The notes under the pieces were generated by a model. It saw only the letters and a list, made by a program, of their open reading frames with translations. It was not told where the DNA came from and made no database searches. DNA of 64,000 bases from Sipunculus nudus (lineage: Eukaryota; Annelida; Sipuncula; Golfingiida; Sipunculidae), in assembly GCA_026874595.1 (NCBI GenBank), contig CM049311.1, forward strand, positions 17,445,676-17,509,675. Reading direction: 5' to 3'. Positions 36,840 through 49,375 of the stretch are shown here, piece by piece; position 1 is the first letter of the stretch; each line of letters starts with the position of its first letter. The translations under genes were made by a program, and so were the position numbers.

Positions 36840-37860
36840 CGAAGGTATCCTTACGATCACACTTCGGTTTCATCAAACATAAAAGACGTACGGAGACGGA
36901 TAGACACCAAGTTTGCTCTACTAACGTCTTAGTACACCGACCAAAGGAAGACACTTACCTGTCGTGTGACCTCACTCACTTAACAACACCAAACTGTTGT
37001 TACTAATCCAAACCAAACACCAATAACTGACCAAACTCTATTCTGAGTAACTATCAAGCCTATTACAATGGTTTTCCATATCAAATTACTAACTGGTATC
37101 ACCGCCAAGTAAAGTGTGTATGTGTGAAGTTTCAGCACTGACTCTCAATTTTAAGTTTTAAATATTACCAAACATTTAACAGCCCACAGAGGTTATATCA
37201 ATAACAATTTGAACAAATTCACCAAATAAGCAGGAAATAAATTTGTTGAGCTCTAAATACCTAAACTAAGCCTAACTGTACGCTCACCCTTCGATGTGGT
37301 AAAATCCTGTCATTCTCGCCATTCAGTGTCACACAGGCGAAGAGATAGACATATACGGTGGACTTTACTGGCTGAAGCTCGCACATAAACAAAGATGAGA
37401 AATTCGGTGTAACATAAAAAAAGTATAATCAAGGAAACTTACAATTCTCTGGAGAGGTGTCACGCTCAAGGCACAAGCTGTAAGTGCAGTACACAGAAAG
37501 TTCGCCGTAACGCTGTTCCAATGATCGTCACGCACGTGACTTCTTGAGTCCACCTGGTTCCCCCTTATACAGGCGTACAGCCGTAACGCTAATCCCTGGC
37601 CTCATTTCAATGTCTGTCAGCGTAATCCGTACCCGAATATGTCACAGTACACAACATCATTCGGTACCTCCCACAATCACTAGAGTAACAATAGTCCACG
37701 GCAGATACACATCGGAGGTTACAAGTCCGTCTGTAACAATAACGGTAACTCACGAGTCCGTTAGCGAGACTATAATGACATACATGTCATACAACAGGAT
37801 TTGTCCCATTCACAGGTGACTTCGCACCCTCCTGTTGGACAAACAATCTGTCAAACTGCA
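36840..37860 (-). other. Possible 5' leader or LTR of the gypsy element
   Basis: A non-coding stretch with composition like the adjacent element. It includes a small hairpin (AACCGAAG...CTTCGGTT, 36837-36870). There is no duplicate in the window to prove an LTR and no clear tRNA primer site. Confidence 0.25.
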
Positions 37861-37869
37861 TCATCAAGA

Positions 37870-40200
37870 ATGCTTAATGAAGAGTTTCTGTTCTTAATTT
37901 CCGGCTTTCAGCCCATATTCCGCTGCTGCCGTCATATCTCTTGACCATCCTTGGCCTATAATACGATCCCATGAATACCAAAAAAAAAAAAACTGTGCAC
38001 ACTTCCAGAGAAAAATGTATGGAAAGTCTGTCATGCAGGTGTGTTGCCTTTGAAGTCTACAGCATTTATGTTACCAAAGGAACCGGTCCAGACCCACGCT
38101 GACATGGAAGCATTCTCACTGATTTACGACCGCACTGACACTTGGGTTCCCTAAACCTACATTGACATCCTGATCTGATACTTCATATTAATAAATTAAA
38201 TAAGTCACAGCTCTCTATGGAATTTCCGCGAGCCCCTAGTTTTTGTTTCTTTCATGTGTCTTATAACCCTTTCCAGGTCATTACAAACATACCAAGGTGA
38301 CAAACACCCTGAAAATTTGACTTTTTTTTACACACTGCGTACTGATATTTGATTTTTTTTTCTGGGGCAACTTTGCATTGGTTTATGGATAATAACTTTC
38401 CTATTTTACACGGAAAGTGTATAGTTTTGGCATCAATGGCAATCGATGAACGTTGGCTACAAAATGAAATATGGTATGATGTCACAGACTACAATACGTG
38501 TTTGCCTAATATATATTCCATGTCATGATTTATCTGTTATCTTTAAGCCCTCTTACGATTATTCTAAGATATATACGGATGTACCCCTCTTGTGTGGATC
38601 TCCCCTGAAGAGTATAACCCTCCTTCAAGATTGAGACTCTTTTAGATATACTGGGTGAAAGTCTCTATCGTGCCCTGGGGAAAACAGCCTATTAAGAGAC
38701 CCCCCCCCCTACTTTAAGCTGACCACTGAACCGTCCACATGTTGTTTAAACTAAAGTTGACCGTAAAGGCCACAATAGATAACTGTAAACTGGTTCTTGT
38801 TTATTTTTCTTGTGAATATTTTACTGGGGCACACGAGACAAACTAGAAAACAGTTAGAAAACAGAGACACAGCTAGTATCCAGATGGGCCCTCTGAGCGG
38901 TTACCTAAGGATCATTTAGCTGTGCGTCGCAAGTCAGAGAGTGGACTCATGTACTGTTTTAAAGTGACATATTGTTGGGCAACTTCTATGATCATTTGAA
39001 ACATTTTAAAGTTCTATTTAAGCTCGTGCATGAGTATTTAACAAAGAGGAAAGTAGTGTACTACAGAGAAGTATTTTGCTGCTACCAAAATCCATCTCGT
39101 GTTTCTGCTCATCTACCAATGGCTCAACTACCAGTGGTGCTTTACCTGTGAGGACCAGGAACACGGATTTAGTATCTGGAGTTCCTGTTTGACCCTACCA
39201 TATCACTCAGTTTATATGGTGAGCCCTTTTTTATATGCAATACTATTCATAGGAAAATTATCCAGAACTGTCTATTATTGTCATATAATTGTTAATTAAT
39301 GTTTAATTGTACTTGATTTTAAATACAGTAAATGTCCATAAATAGGACGCGATTGTAATTGGCGTCACATATGTAATTAAAGGAGTAAAGCTTTGCTTTT
39401 ATTCAGTGTTGTTAGAGTAAAAACTAGTAACTCTAAAATCAAATATTAAGTTAGGTTTTTTTTATTCTTCCAGTGCGGCATTCCTGAAATATTCTACTGA
39501 CCCTTTTGGTCTGTCGTCAGTTGAGGTCACGTCTTGAGAGGGGAGGACACCCATAGCCAATCACGTGTCTATTTAATATTAAGATGAAATACAATAATAA
39601 AGATCTTTTTTGTTATCCGTCTTTATCTGCTTTGTATGAATTTGCTGTGATACTGTGCTATAAAATATCATTAAGGCATGAAAGAACCTGGGGCAACGAA
39701 ATGTATGTTGTTTGAAAGACCTAAGGTTGAATCCTTGACATATATTGGCCTTAAAGAAGAACATGTGTTCATTTTGAGGCCAAGGAGGTACAAATTCAGT
39801 GAAACCAAGATCTCAGAGATGTGTTGAGATTTGCAAAAGCTATAAAGCAAAAGACACTGTGAAGACGATATTTATGCTTGCGTGTACATGCTTGTTTAAT
39901 GTGTGCTATTTAGCTTAATTTGAGAACCTATTGTTAAATATGCATATACAGTTGTGCTGACAGAATTTTTGAACACGTCTAGACTCATAATTGTGCATAA
40001 ATCTACAAATATGACTTTGTCATTTTTAAGGAAAATTTAGGGATAGGGATAGAACAATGGCTCCAAAGAGGCTGTGAGAGAGCCCCATATAGCAGACACA
40101 ACGCCATTTTTTTCGAAATTTAACAGATAAGAAATGGGCTCAAAATTGAACACGTAATCATGTTCTCTCTTACAATCATTGTAATGCATCATGATTATTG
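37870..40200. other. Intronic DNA, nothing recognised
   Basis: AT-rich with short homopolymer runs (poly-A near 37981, poly-C near 38701). No coding or repeat structure that I can support. Confidence 0.5.
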
Positions 40201-40218
40201 CTTTTACATATTACAGGC

Positions 40219-40351
40219 CATATTAAATTGGGATATCGGATTTCAGTGTACGGAAGGAGGTTTGATTCCAGAGGCTTAAGCAGCGTCGGGAGTGGTGCCG
40301 TCCTATCTGGTTCCGGTTTAGCTGGTTCCGGTGGTTCAGGTTGGTGTCATG
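40219..40351 (+). CDS. Possible Gly/Ser-rich exon (weak candidate)
   Basis: After a reasonable acceptor (CTTTTACATATTACAG) an open frame in phase 1 runs through a Gly/Ser-rich stretch (SVGSGAVLSGSGLAGSGGSG) with a GGTTCCGGT-like nucleotide repeat. A GTTGGT sequence near 40351 could act as a donor and would again be phase 1; otherwise the frame runs to a stop at about 40401. The composition would suit a flexible linker between the CTLD and the stalk. The donor is poor and the sequence has no recognised homologue, so this may be a chance open frame over a minisatellite. Confidence 0.2.
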
Positions 40352-41059
40352 ATCAAAAAGAATTCCAATTAATAATGTATTTAGTGACAACTGATTTATA
40401 AGAGAAACGAGCATATTCACGTTGATATCATTTTCGGGTCAGAAAAGGTATATGTCAAGGTAAGTGAGTAAAGGTAATTTGTAGAAATGCAAATTTAAGT
40501 ATCCATCATGCAGCGGAAATTCCTTGCATTTCAAGAAATAGTTAGATCCGTTTCCAAAATATTGAAGCTTGCTTGTATTTAAACGCTTGTGAATGGCTGC
40601 AGATGGGGTTGTCTACATTGTGTTAAAAAAAATTTCCATAACCAGAGAATCTGGAAAATAAACTGCAATGTACTGAACGAGTTGTATGGGCAATTTTATA
40701 AACATAACCTCAAAGACGTGTGCACAACTGTTAAACAAACTTGATTGGAACAGGATACATGTATGCAAATTAACGCACAAAATGTGGCGAAGGTTTCAGG
40801 TGAAAAGATCCTTAGAGTATGTAGTAAGGAATTGGCTTCCATTTTTAATCGATTATATCAGGCTTCACTTTACACAATGATTCTACGGACCATTTGATAA
40901 ACCTCTAAAGTCATTCATTTTGCTAAAAACAAGACCCCTGGTGATTCCACACAACCAAATGTTCCTCTGGGGAAACTAATGAATAGGAATGTTAATCAAA
41001 GAGAAGCAAGTTTGTAATGTTAATTAAGGTCAGTTCAAGAGAAATTCAAATTAATAAAT

Positions 41060-41950
41060 GAGCTTCTCAGGGATGCGTTGTATCACCATTTTTTATTCCC
41101 CTTGCACACTAATGTTCGCACAGTCATTTCTGAAGGCTGTAAACTGTATGCAGATGACACTGCATCGGCTGGTCTTTGCTTTAAATCAGATGTAGGTTAC
41201 AGGCTAGAGGTACAAAATTTTGAAGCGTGGTACAATAGTCATTTCTTTGAACTTAATGAAAATGGAATGATTGTAGATTAAAGGAAAGGAAAGTAAAAAC
41301 ACGAACCTTTTATAATAAATGGTCGGATGTAGAACCAGTAAGAGAATATAAATATCTTGGTACTATAATTGATGACAAATTCACCCCTTCGAAACTAAAT
41401 CGGCAAACATATACAAAAAGGCTGTTCACCTGGGGATAACAACACAGGATGAAAGTTGATTTAAAAATAATGGAGCATTTTTACAAGTTAGTATTACAGT
41501 CTGTCTATAAAGTTTGTATTGCCTCAAGATTGTAAAAATGTTGTTTGAGCTCCTCTGTTGTATATCATATGGAAAGCAAATCATATCATGGCCGATCCCT
41601 CTCATGCGCTTATAGACTTATATCACATCCTGAGATCGGAAAAAAAGGCTTAAAGCCATACATACGGTGCCGAACAGCAAGATATAGTAAGACATTCGGT
41701 CCATAAAGTTAAAAAAGTGAAAGCTTCTGTGGCATAATATGATTTAATTATTTATTGATTCATTTATTAAGTATAGGGTTATTTCTGTAATTTGTTTTAC
41801 TTATGTGTGATCATGTATTGATAAATACTTCCTGTGATATAAGATTGTCATTTCTCAGTTACACTTACCTGTGCTGTGCCTACTACCTGTGCTGTAAATG
41901 CTTGCAATCAAATTTTTTTGACAAATAAAGGCTTATCTTGTCCTAATAAT
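41060..41950 (+). mobile_element. 3' fragment of a second LINE
   Basis: The + strand reads CKLYADDTASAGLCFKSDVG (the Y-A-D-D active site of a non-LTR RT) and FEAWYNSHFFELNENGMIVD. After a stop it continues REYKYLGTIIDDKFTPSKLN, a KVCIASRL piece and a cysteine-poor tail with CAYRLISHPEIGKKGLKP. This layout, YADD then YKYLGxxID, then a short C-terminal domain, is that of Rex1/CR1-type LINE 3' ends. AAATAAAGG near 41924 could be its polyadenylation signal. The element is 5'-truncated and broken by stops. Confidence 0.7.
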
Positions 41951-42530
41951 AATTTTAATTATATTAATTATTTGAGGGTTAAATTTAACATTTAAAATTC
42001 GACTCGTGTATGATAGAAAAGCGTGAAGACAGGATTCCTTGTCTGATGTAAAGTATCTTTTTGTATATAATTTTGTTTTGAATATATCATTAAAAAATAT
42101 GTTTTGATAATGTTCTATCTCCTTTTTCCTGGGTGTTACTGTTTTTGCATGGAGAGGGGTTTTGTAAAACTTGTGTATTCCATTTTGTAAAATATCTTTC
42201 AGTGGTTTCAGACAGGGGAAGGCTTTCCTTGCTTAGGCTTATATCTGTTTTCTTCGGGGCGATTTTGTATCTCCGTGCATGCATTTCGGGCATAGATTGG
42301 GAATATTTGCCTATTTCGAGAAAGAAGGGTAAAGAAATTGAGTGATAAAAGTGGCAAAGGGTGATTCTCAATTTAACTACGACCTAGGCGCCCTAAAGGA
42401 CTGTGTCTTGCTTTGTGTTTGTTGACATGCTCAGCTCATGGTCTCTTCAAATAAATATCAGTGTAAAAATTACACTGTTTGATGGCACACTATCTTTAGA
42501 GTATGGAAAAAAAATTACCATAGTAGACAG

Positions 42531-42599
42531 TTTTTTGCGACTTTTATAAAAAAATGATTTTGCTCATTAATTCTGATTCCGAGCCGCCGACAACAACTG
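42531..42599 (+). CDS. Candidate stalk exon with SDSEPPTTT end
   Basis: A good donor (CAACAACTG followed by GTAAGT) is identical in its last bases to the donor of the 60-nt stalk exons, and the codons before it read N-S-D-S-E-P-P-T-T-T in the same phase. Starting after the CAG at 42528-42530 gives 69 nt, 1-1 symmetric and open. However, that acceptor has no pyrimidine tract, and the alternative AG at 42582-42583 would break the phase. The D-S-E-P similarity to the linker exon at 32754 suggests common origin. It may be a real exon with an acceptor I have misplaced, or a decayed one. Confidence 0.38.
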
Positions 42600-43259
42600 G
42601 TAAGTATTATGTTTAAAACAATTAACTTTTTACTCTCTCTTTTGATTCAGGTAGTTGTATTCAGTACTAGTTTCAAGTAAACCACAATGCCCGTTTTCAG
42701 TGTTTTATGCAGGTTGTAAGAACAGGTGAAGTGATCTTTTTCAAAAAGAGATTCTCTCAAGAAAATCTCTGTGATTTGTGCTTTTTAATAAATTTAATCG
42801 GAAATTAACAATATCCAATGCTTTTGGAAATTACTTGAGGTAGGTTTATTGCTTTTTCTGCTTAAGAAAGCAAAGAGGATAATAAGTGTAAAGTGGCACA
42901 GATTGATTCTCGGTCGAAACTACGACTTATGCTGCCCTTATTGATTCTTTTTTTGACTCACTAATAGTCGAAGAATGTCGACATAAAAATGTCGAAGAAA
43001 AATTACCACACCAGATCATTTTTGACAAAACAGTCCTTGAAATACAATTGCCTCATTTATGAACGGATCTTTGCGGATCAATGCATAAAAATATAGGGTT
43101 CTCACTATACTGGGGTAAAGTGGTATAAACTCTATTGTGTGGATAGTATTTTTTGTAGTTTATTTCAGGAAGTGTCAGAAAAAAGCCTTTCCCACAAGAT
43201 TATTTTGACAAAACTTACTTTTGTATAAAAACTGGTTGAAGATATATTACCCTAAAGCG

Positions 43260-43315
43260 GTCCCGATGACAAAACCACCAACGTGGCTCTTACCATAACC
43301 CCTGCAACAGCATGT
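43260..43315 (+). pseudogene. Decayed copy of the 60-nt stalk exon
   Basis: The sequence aligns by eye with the stalk exon, sharing the ACCACC...CGTGGCTC...ACCA core and followed by GTAAGC. In the phase required by the gene it meets a TAA near its middle and is 4 nt shorter than 60, so it should not be used. Downstream, the intron shares an 'AGCATTCTCTGATT..TGC' stretch with the region after 48348. This is a duplicated exon plus intron, not chance similarity. Confidence 0.5.
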
Positions 43316-44219
43316 AAGCAGGATCAAAGTATTAAGCCATTTTTCAGCATTCTCTGATTATGCTACCTAGGAAGATATAGCCTTATATGTATCGAGAAAT
43401 GCTTTAATGTGTAGTCCGAAATGGTTTGGAGTCACCACTTGGCTAAAACGGTTTTTCCTGTTTATGCGGATATTATGTTATCTATATAATTAATACGCAG
43501 TTGTGTCCTTCTAGACAATGGTTTACCTGCTTCCCTTCTGGTCTGGCTTTCCAAATTGTTCACACGTATCATCGTTGTCCTCTTCTACAATCACAATTAC
43601 AATTATCACTCAATATAGCGCACTTTTATACCTTAAAAGTCAAAGGCGCTTAAGAGTCATAACAGAGTTTAAATAAATGAGTCTTTAGTCCTGACTTAAA
43701 TAGTTCAACAGACATGTGCTCTGTGTTTCTAAGGTTCTGAAGTAAAGCATTCTAAAGTCTAGAAGCTACCTGTACAAAACAACCGTGTAGAGTTAAAGAC
43801 AAATTACACCTGGCTGGGATCGATATCTTGCCCGCTGTGGCTGACCTTAACCGTTTATTAAAATTTAATTTGAGAGCTTCAATCAGATATTCTGGCGCTG
43901 CTTCCTTAATACACTTAAAAGTGTAATACTAGAATCTTATATTTAATCCTGTATGGAATGTTCAGCCAGTGAAGGGCTTTCAGCGAGGGCGTGATGTGGT
44001 CATACTTGCTTAGACCTGTTACAAAACGAGCAGACATGTTCTGAATACACTACAAACGGTTCAATTCCTTCTGGGACGCACCAAAGAGTAGACTGTTACA
44101 ATAATCGACCCTTTTCATGACTAATGCTTGAGCTAAAATTTTCCTTGTATCTGTATCTATATAGTGTTTCACTCTACACAGTCGTTTTAACATGAGATAT
44201 GAGGAGGAGCATACTTTAT

Positions 44220-45047
44220 TTATTTGCCCTTTATATCTGAGTGTACTACCCATATAAAACCCAGGTTTCTTACACATTTAGTTGCCTGGATAATATCATC
44301 ACCAATCTTTACTCTAAGATCCTGCACTCTCTTAAGATTAGTTTTGGTACCAATCATAACAACTTCAGTCTTTTCTTCGTTCAATTTAAGTGTGTTTACC
44401 CTCATCCATGATCTAATGGATGATATACACTCTTCTAATCCAGAAACAGTCTCATGAATGTTTATTTTGTCCTTCGGATCAAATGAACAGTATAACTGCT
44501 GATCGTCCGCGTAACCATTAAAGTTTATATCATATTTCCTGCAGATATCCCCTAGGGGACTGATGAAACGTGTAAAAAGAAAAGGGCCCAGAATCGAACC
44601 CTGCGGTGACCCGTACTTAATAAACTCCTCTGATGAAAACAATCCGTTTATAACCACTTTTTGTTTTCTATTAGTAAGGTATGATCTCAGCCATGAGAGA
44701 ACAGTACCTAAAACTCCAAACCGATATTTCAGATGATTAAGCAACAAGTCATGAATCAACGTGTCAAAAGCGGCTGATAAGTCCAGCATAATAAGACAGA
44801 GCACCCTTCCTGTATCTACTTCCTGATAAACATTGTTCATCACATCAAAGAGAGCCGTCTCAGTACTCCTATTCCTGGTATATGGTGATTGATATTTCTC
44901 CTTGTTTCCAGTTTTCTTGGCATGCGATATAATCTTATTACAGGCCGCTTTTTCAATTATTTTACCAAGAAATGGTATATTCGACACAGGTCTAAAATTT
45001 GTGTATTCATTAGTGTTTAATCCAGCCTTATTCAGAAGAGGGCGCAC
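44220..45047 (-). pseudogene. LINE reverse transcriptase domain
   Basis: A 275-codon open frame with the RT blocks in order: NFRPVSNIPFLGKIIEKAAC, RNRSTETALFDVMN, LIMLDLSAAFDTLIHD (motif A, first catalytic Asp), YGSPQGSILGPFLF (motif B), NGYADDQQLYCSF (motif C) and LNEEKTEVVMIG (motif D/E). Motifs A and C are intact, so this domain decayed late. The frame ends early at ...GFIWVVHSDIKGK, where the C-terminal part continues in another frame from 44277. Confidence 0.9.
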
Positions 45048-45135
45048 TATAACTACTTGAGATCTTCAGGGAACACTCATTCACTCATTGATTTATTGAC
45101 GGTTAAACAAATAATAAGGGTTACGTCCACAATGT

Positions 45136-45597
45136 TTATTTAAGGAGATGTGAAAGAAACGGGTCCAGCTCACAGCTCTTAGTAGCCGGGCTACTAATAA
45201 GTTCCTTAGTTTGTTGAGGGTCTGTGGTTGCAAAACAGTAAAATTTCATCTGAGTACCATATTCCGCTTCAATGTAGAGGTGGTCATCAACTCCTATTGG
45301 CAGACTGTTGAGTAAATTCATGATTTTCTCAATTTTTTCACTAAAGAACACATCAAAATTTATAGCAATATCTACATCATCACATATGGGAAATGTTGTT
45401 TCTTCCTTCCTGAACAGTAGTCTATTTACATGTTTATATACACCCTTATAATTAGATTTACAGGTGTTGAAAATCTCTTGGTGATATTCTCTGACTTTCC
45501 TGCAAACTGTCCGACTAAAATGCTTTCTCATTGTAGCAAATTCTTCCAAACTCTTTTGATTCTTCAGTCTTTTCCAAATACGTTCTTTTCGTCTCAT
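45136..45597 (-). pseudogene. LINE linker between endonuclease and RT
   Basis: An open frame rich in basic residues (MRRKERIWKRLKNQKSLEEF), then FFSEKIEKI and a CELDPFLSHLLK end, typical of the region that joins endonuclease and RT in CR1/L2 elements (the C-S-L-D-P-I-P-T block). About 90 bp with a shifted frame separate it from the RT. Confidence 0.75.
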
Positions 45598-45871
45598 AAC
45601 TGCCTTTTCTAATTTAGTTGTGTTGTGAAGCCAAGATGGTCTTTCCCATTTTGGTCCATTCTTTATCTTTTATTCTTTATCTCAATGGTGCTAGTTTATC
45701 AATGATCGAGGATAATGTCTCATTGCAGAACGTAGTCAGTCCACATGAATCCATATAAGTTTCAAATAAATCGATATTCTGAAGGTGAAGCTGAAGCACC
45801 GAATTGTCAATCTTTTTAATAGCCGTGTATTTGATTTCTTTTCCTGTTCTTATCTCTGTCTTACTACATCA

Positions 45872-46414
45872 TTATTCCAATTCACCTACATAATGATCAG
45901 AGAAAAACAATCCTTGGGAGACTTTTGTCACTATACAATCATCATCACTGAAGCAAAGATCAATCCCATTTCCCGATTTACTAGTAGCAAAATTGACAAA
46001 ATTTACCAAACTAAAACAGGTAAGAAAATCTTTGAAATTGATAACATCTGAGTTACTAGAGTCCAATATATTGATATTAAAATAACCCATGTATACCGTT
46101 TTCTCCTTTCAATGCATGTTTACTTCTATATCTGACGTCAGTTCATGAATGAAGTCCGTGACATTGCCCTCTGGAGGCCTATAGATCTACAAAATATAGA
46201 CTTTCCTTTCTGAGAGGTCCCTTTCTAATTCTTGATATTCCATATTATCAAACTGATAGGCACATTTACTCAGAGTGATATTTAAATGATTTCGATAAAT
46301 GATGTCGACCCAACCACCTTTATCTCCAGTTTGTCTAGGTGTTGATATAATGTTATAACCAGAGGGTGATATGAGACGAGCCACATCTGGATCATTAAGT
46401 CTCTGTAACTCCAC
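45872..46414 (-). pseudogene. LINE APE-type endonuclease fragments
   Basis: Two minus-strand frames. The upstream one (46414-46187) reads SPSGYNIISTPRQTGDKGGW, like the active-site-proximal strand with G-G-(G/W)-V. The downstream one (46090-45872) reads GYFNINILDSSNSD and later GIDLCFSDD and FFSDHY, matching the G-D-F-N and S-D-H signatures of apurinic endonuclease-like domains. Here the Asp of GDFN is Tyr. A stretch between them is missing or out of frame. Confidence 0.75.
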
Positions 46415-46839
46415 AAATATCTATATTGTGATCAATTATATAGGTCTGAAGATTTAAATACTTGCTTAAAAATTACCTGGAATTTACAAACATGGCATTG
46501 TACTTGGAGCTGTCGCTGTTTTCACTGATTTAAGATGCTCAATATTTGTTCCAGACTGTTCTTTGTTTTCTTTATAACGAGTATGTGATACTGTCCTAAT
46601 ATGCTGAAACAGGCCTCGCCTTCCACGGGTAGGCCTGTATGGCTGATACATGGGCAATTTCTTGATGCCAAGTTCCAAGATTCTTGCTTTAATATCAGTT
46701 GACAGGAGGTTTTTCCAAGGCTCGGATTTATTGGGACGTTTGAAAATGAAAGGTTGTTCAAAAGAAAGTCCAACAACTGAAACCCAGTTCGAGGGGCGGA
46801 GTGGGGGAGGTTTCACACATATTTTCTTTTAAGATCAGC

Positions 46840-48300
46840 AATCTCCAGGTATATTGAAACAGATTACCGCCAGATCGTATAGGCATTATATAGGATCTTA
46901 TAGACCGGTAGGCATTCTATTAACAAACAATCCTACAGAGTCTTAAAACCTCCGTCAGAATCTCCTTATCAGTCATTTGTTCATGTGTATACTTTTCATG
47001 TATAAATACTGTCATGCTTCAGTAAGCGTTTTCATCTGGCGAGTGGTAAAACAAATACATACGAAAAGGCGGTTTCTACAGGGGGACAGCGAAATTGTCA
47101 TAATGCTGTTATTACAGATAGTGGTGATTCTTACCTTCGAAATTAATGGATTGTTCATACAGTTTTACCCTGACTTTCTACAAATATTCAGCATAACCCG
47201 TACAAAACTTTTTTTTTAAACTTGTTTGGACACAAAACAAAGAACCATTAATTTCTTAGCCAATGACTTGCTCCGAAAGATCTTATTGGACTGTTGTCAG
47301 TTTTCCAAAAGACCTGCTTATATCCGGGTCAACCACAAAAATCAGGACAAATATTTAATCCTGTTTGAATATATTCACCTGTGCATGTCTTTCCACTTTT
47401 GCAGCTACATGTTGCATTTTAGCGTGTGAGAGCCTTCCCCGACATTTATGTGTCTGTAACATGCATAAGATTACCCTTAACACACAACTAAAACATTTTC
47501 CGTGATGTGCTCTCAGCACCAATTGATATAAAGTATCTTTCCTTAACTTTCATTTGGCTTTAGTCGTATCATTTCTTCAAATCATTATAACAGGAGATGC
47601 CTTCTTTATGCAACCGTTATATATATTATATTGTCGTCGCTCCAGTAAAGAGTTGTTTATCAGTATAATAAAATAATTCGTAGACCCGACATGCCTCACG
47701 TCTTTTTGCAAAACGTATTTCTCTGTGCGATCTGTTGTATTGCATAATTTGCCATTCCTTGTGGACTAGTATTTATACGGGAAGGGTTTCATTGAGGATT
47801 CTTCCAAAAGTAAACTAAATATCATAAAGTGAACATCTAACAAAATTGTTGCCTGAAGCCAGAGATTAAATTATGCAACATTCAGTCCCAACAACCTTTA
47901 ACATAACAATTTACCTGATAGCACCGTAGACCTTCCACGAATCAATGTAGTTTTATATTAAAAGAGAACAGAATTATTACTTATATCGTATTAATTCCTG
48001 TCAGACTTAATTACAATATTACCATACATATTTCTATAAGGTCCCGGAAGGACGTCAGCTCCAGCCGTTTCAAAAACAAAAAGTTAGAAAATAACAGTAT
48101 ACAAATAATATTTGTATTATTAATTTTCGACGACTCAAAGAAGAAAGTATTTAGAAGGATGATTCTTTATAATTCATATTTTGGTTATTAATCAGCTCTC
48201 CCTTGTGAGTTGCGTCGGGTCAATATGCTTGCAAGTTGTCGTATATGAATTTAAAAAGTGTTATAGAACGATCGCACAAGACAAATATTGACCTAACCAG
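46840..48300. other. Intronic DNA, nothing recognised
   Basis: AT-rich with scattered short open frames that have no splice signals in phase. No repeat identified. Confidence 0.5.
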
Positions 48301-48307
48301 TCACCAC

Positions 48308-48348
48308 CGGTTTTCCGACGACAACATCCTGCAAAAAATATGTGAACA
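48308..48348 (+). pseudogene. Second decayed relative of the stalk exon
   Basis: A short ACCACCGG...CAACATCCTGCAA segment, ending at ATGTGA where the live copies have a GT donor, precedes flanking DNA that aligns with the region after the relic at 43260-43315 (shared CATTCTCTGATT and GAAATGTGTCTGCTTG-like stretches). The donor is lost and the exon body has drifted. It is supported more by its flank than by its own sequence. Confidence 0.35.
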
Positions 48349-48654
48349 CGATACACGTATTCAGTACTTCTTTGGCATTCTCTGATTTTGCCAATCGGAA
48401 ACTATAGAGTCTTATCGTTATTAAGAAATGTGTCTGCTTGATCTCTGTAACCCCCAAGTGAATTGCTCGTGAATTATTGAACTATTAATAGCTTGCAGCG
48501 CAAGCGAGCACTAAAAGATGTACCGCAGCTAATAAGAATGAATATTCGTTTATGTAAAAAGAGAAAGCAAAAGTTATTTGAAATATCAGTTCTATAAATA
48601 ATTGGATGCCATTTCATTCAATAAAACATACTTTTAATTTATAATATTCATCAG

Positions 48655-48714
48655 GGGCCCCAACGACCACACTGGCCCGCACCGTGGCTCCAACCACAAC
48701 TCAAGAATCAACTG
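48655..48714 (+). CDS. Mucin-like stalk exon, copy 1 (divergent)
   Basis: A 60-nt exon between ATTCATCAG and GTAAGT, phase 1 on both sides. It encodes G-A-P-T-T-T-L-A-R-T-V-A-P-T-T-T-Q-E-S-T. Half the residues are Thr or Pro, as expected of a mucin-type O-glycosylated stalk. It is the most divergent intact copy, with Gly in place of the first Val, Leu-Ala-Arg in the centre and Gln-Glu-Ser at the end, so it is probably the oldest. The unit that follows it is longer than the others (2,779 bp to the next exon) because of an insertion. Confidence 0.75.
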
Positions 48715-49375
48715 GTAAGTTATATACCTGTCGTATTAAGTTCTAGTGAATCACTCCTTGATTCATGTAAATGGAAGACGATAGAATTATCCTCGTATTG
48801 AAAAATGTTAAGCATGTAGTTTGCAATCGTTTCAAAACAAAACAAATCTAGTTTTTTCCCTATGTATTGTTTTAAAAGTTCCTTTCTATTTTATGCAGAC
48901 ATTATGTAAGTAAAATTAATTTCAACGAACGCAAACGGAAGGGTATGGATTTTATGATCATTAACGGCCTGGTTCTTTGAATATCTTTGCACCTGAAATA
49001 GGATAGGTTGCTGCTTTCATTTAGCAGACAGAGGCAACAAAGGAATTCTCGAGTTTTGAATAATTATTGTTTCATTCAATTAGAATGTGCAAAATCCTTT
49101 TTATTTTCTTATTAATGTAACCCTGCTTCTTTGAATACTTAAATGGAGCCAAAATCAAGAGCTGCCAGGTTCACACAGAGTAGCCGGAGCTGGTAAGGAC
49201 TAAATATTCTCTTCAAGAGAATATATATAAACTGATGATTCACAACGTGTTGGTTATCGGCCAATATCTGTCCTAAATCATGTCTCCAAAACTGCCAAGA
49301 AAACAAGATTTGATTATACGTAATTTTCTCCGAGAGCACAAAAATATTATAAAATGTCAATTTGGATTGATACCA

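Larger units (their letters stand above)
43590..46832 (-). mobile_element. CR1/L2-like LINE, nearly full ORF2 but inactivated
   Basis: Read on the minus strand the segments of one ORF2 follow in order: an N-terminal piece with YRPTRGRRGLFQHIRT (46816-46484), endonuclease fragments (46414-45872), a linker (45597-45136), RT (45047-44220) and a C-terminal region (44277 to about 43660) ending in a readable VELFKSGLKTHLFK-like stretch. A short non-coding tail reaches about 43590. Frameshifts separate the parts, so it is dead. It lies in the intron between the candidate exon at 42.6 kb and stalk exon 1. Confidence 0.85.
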
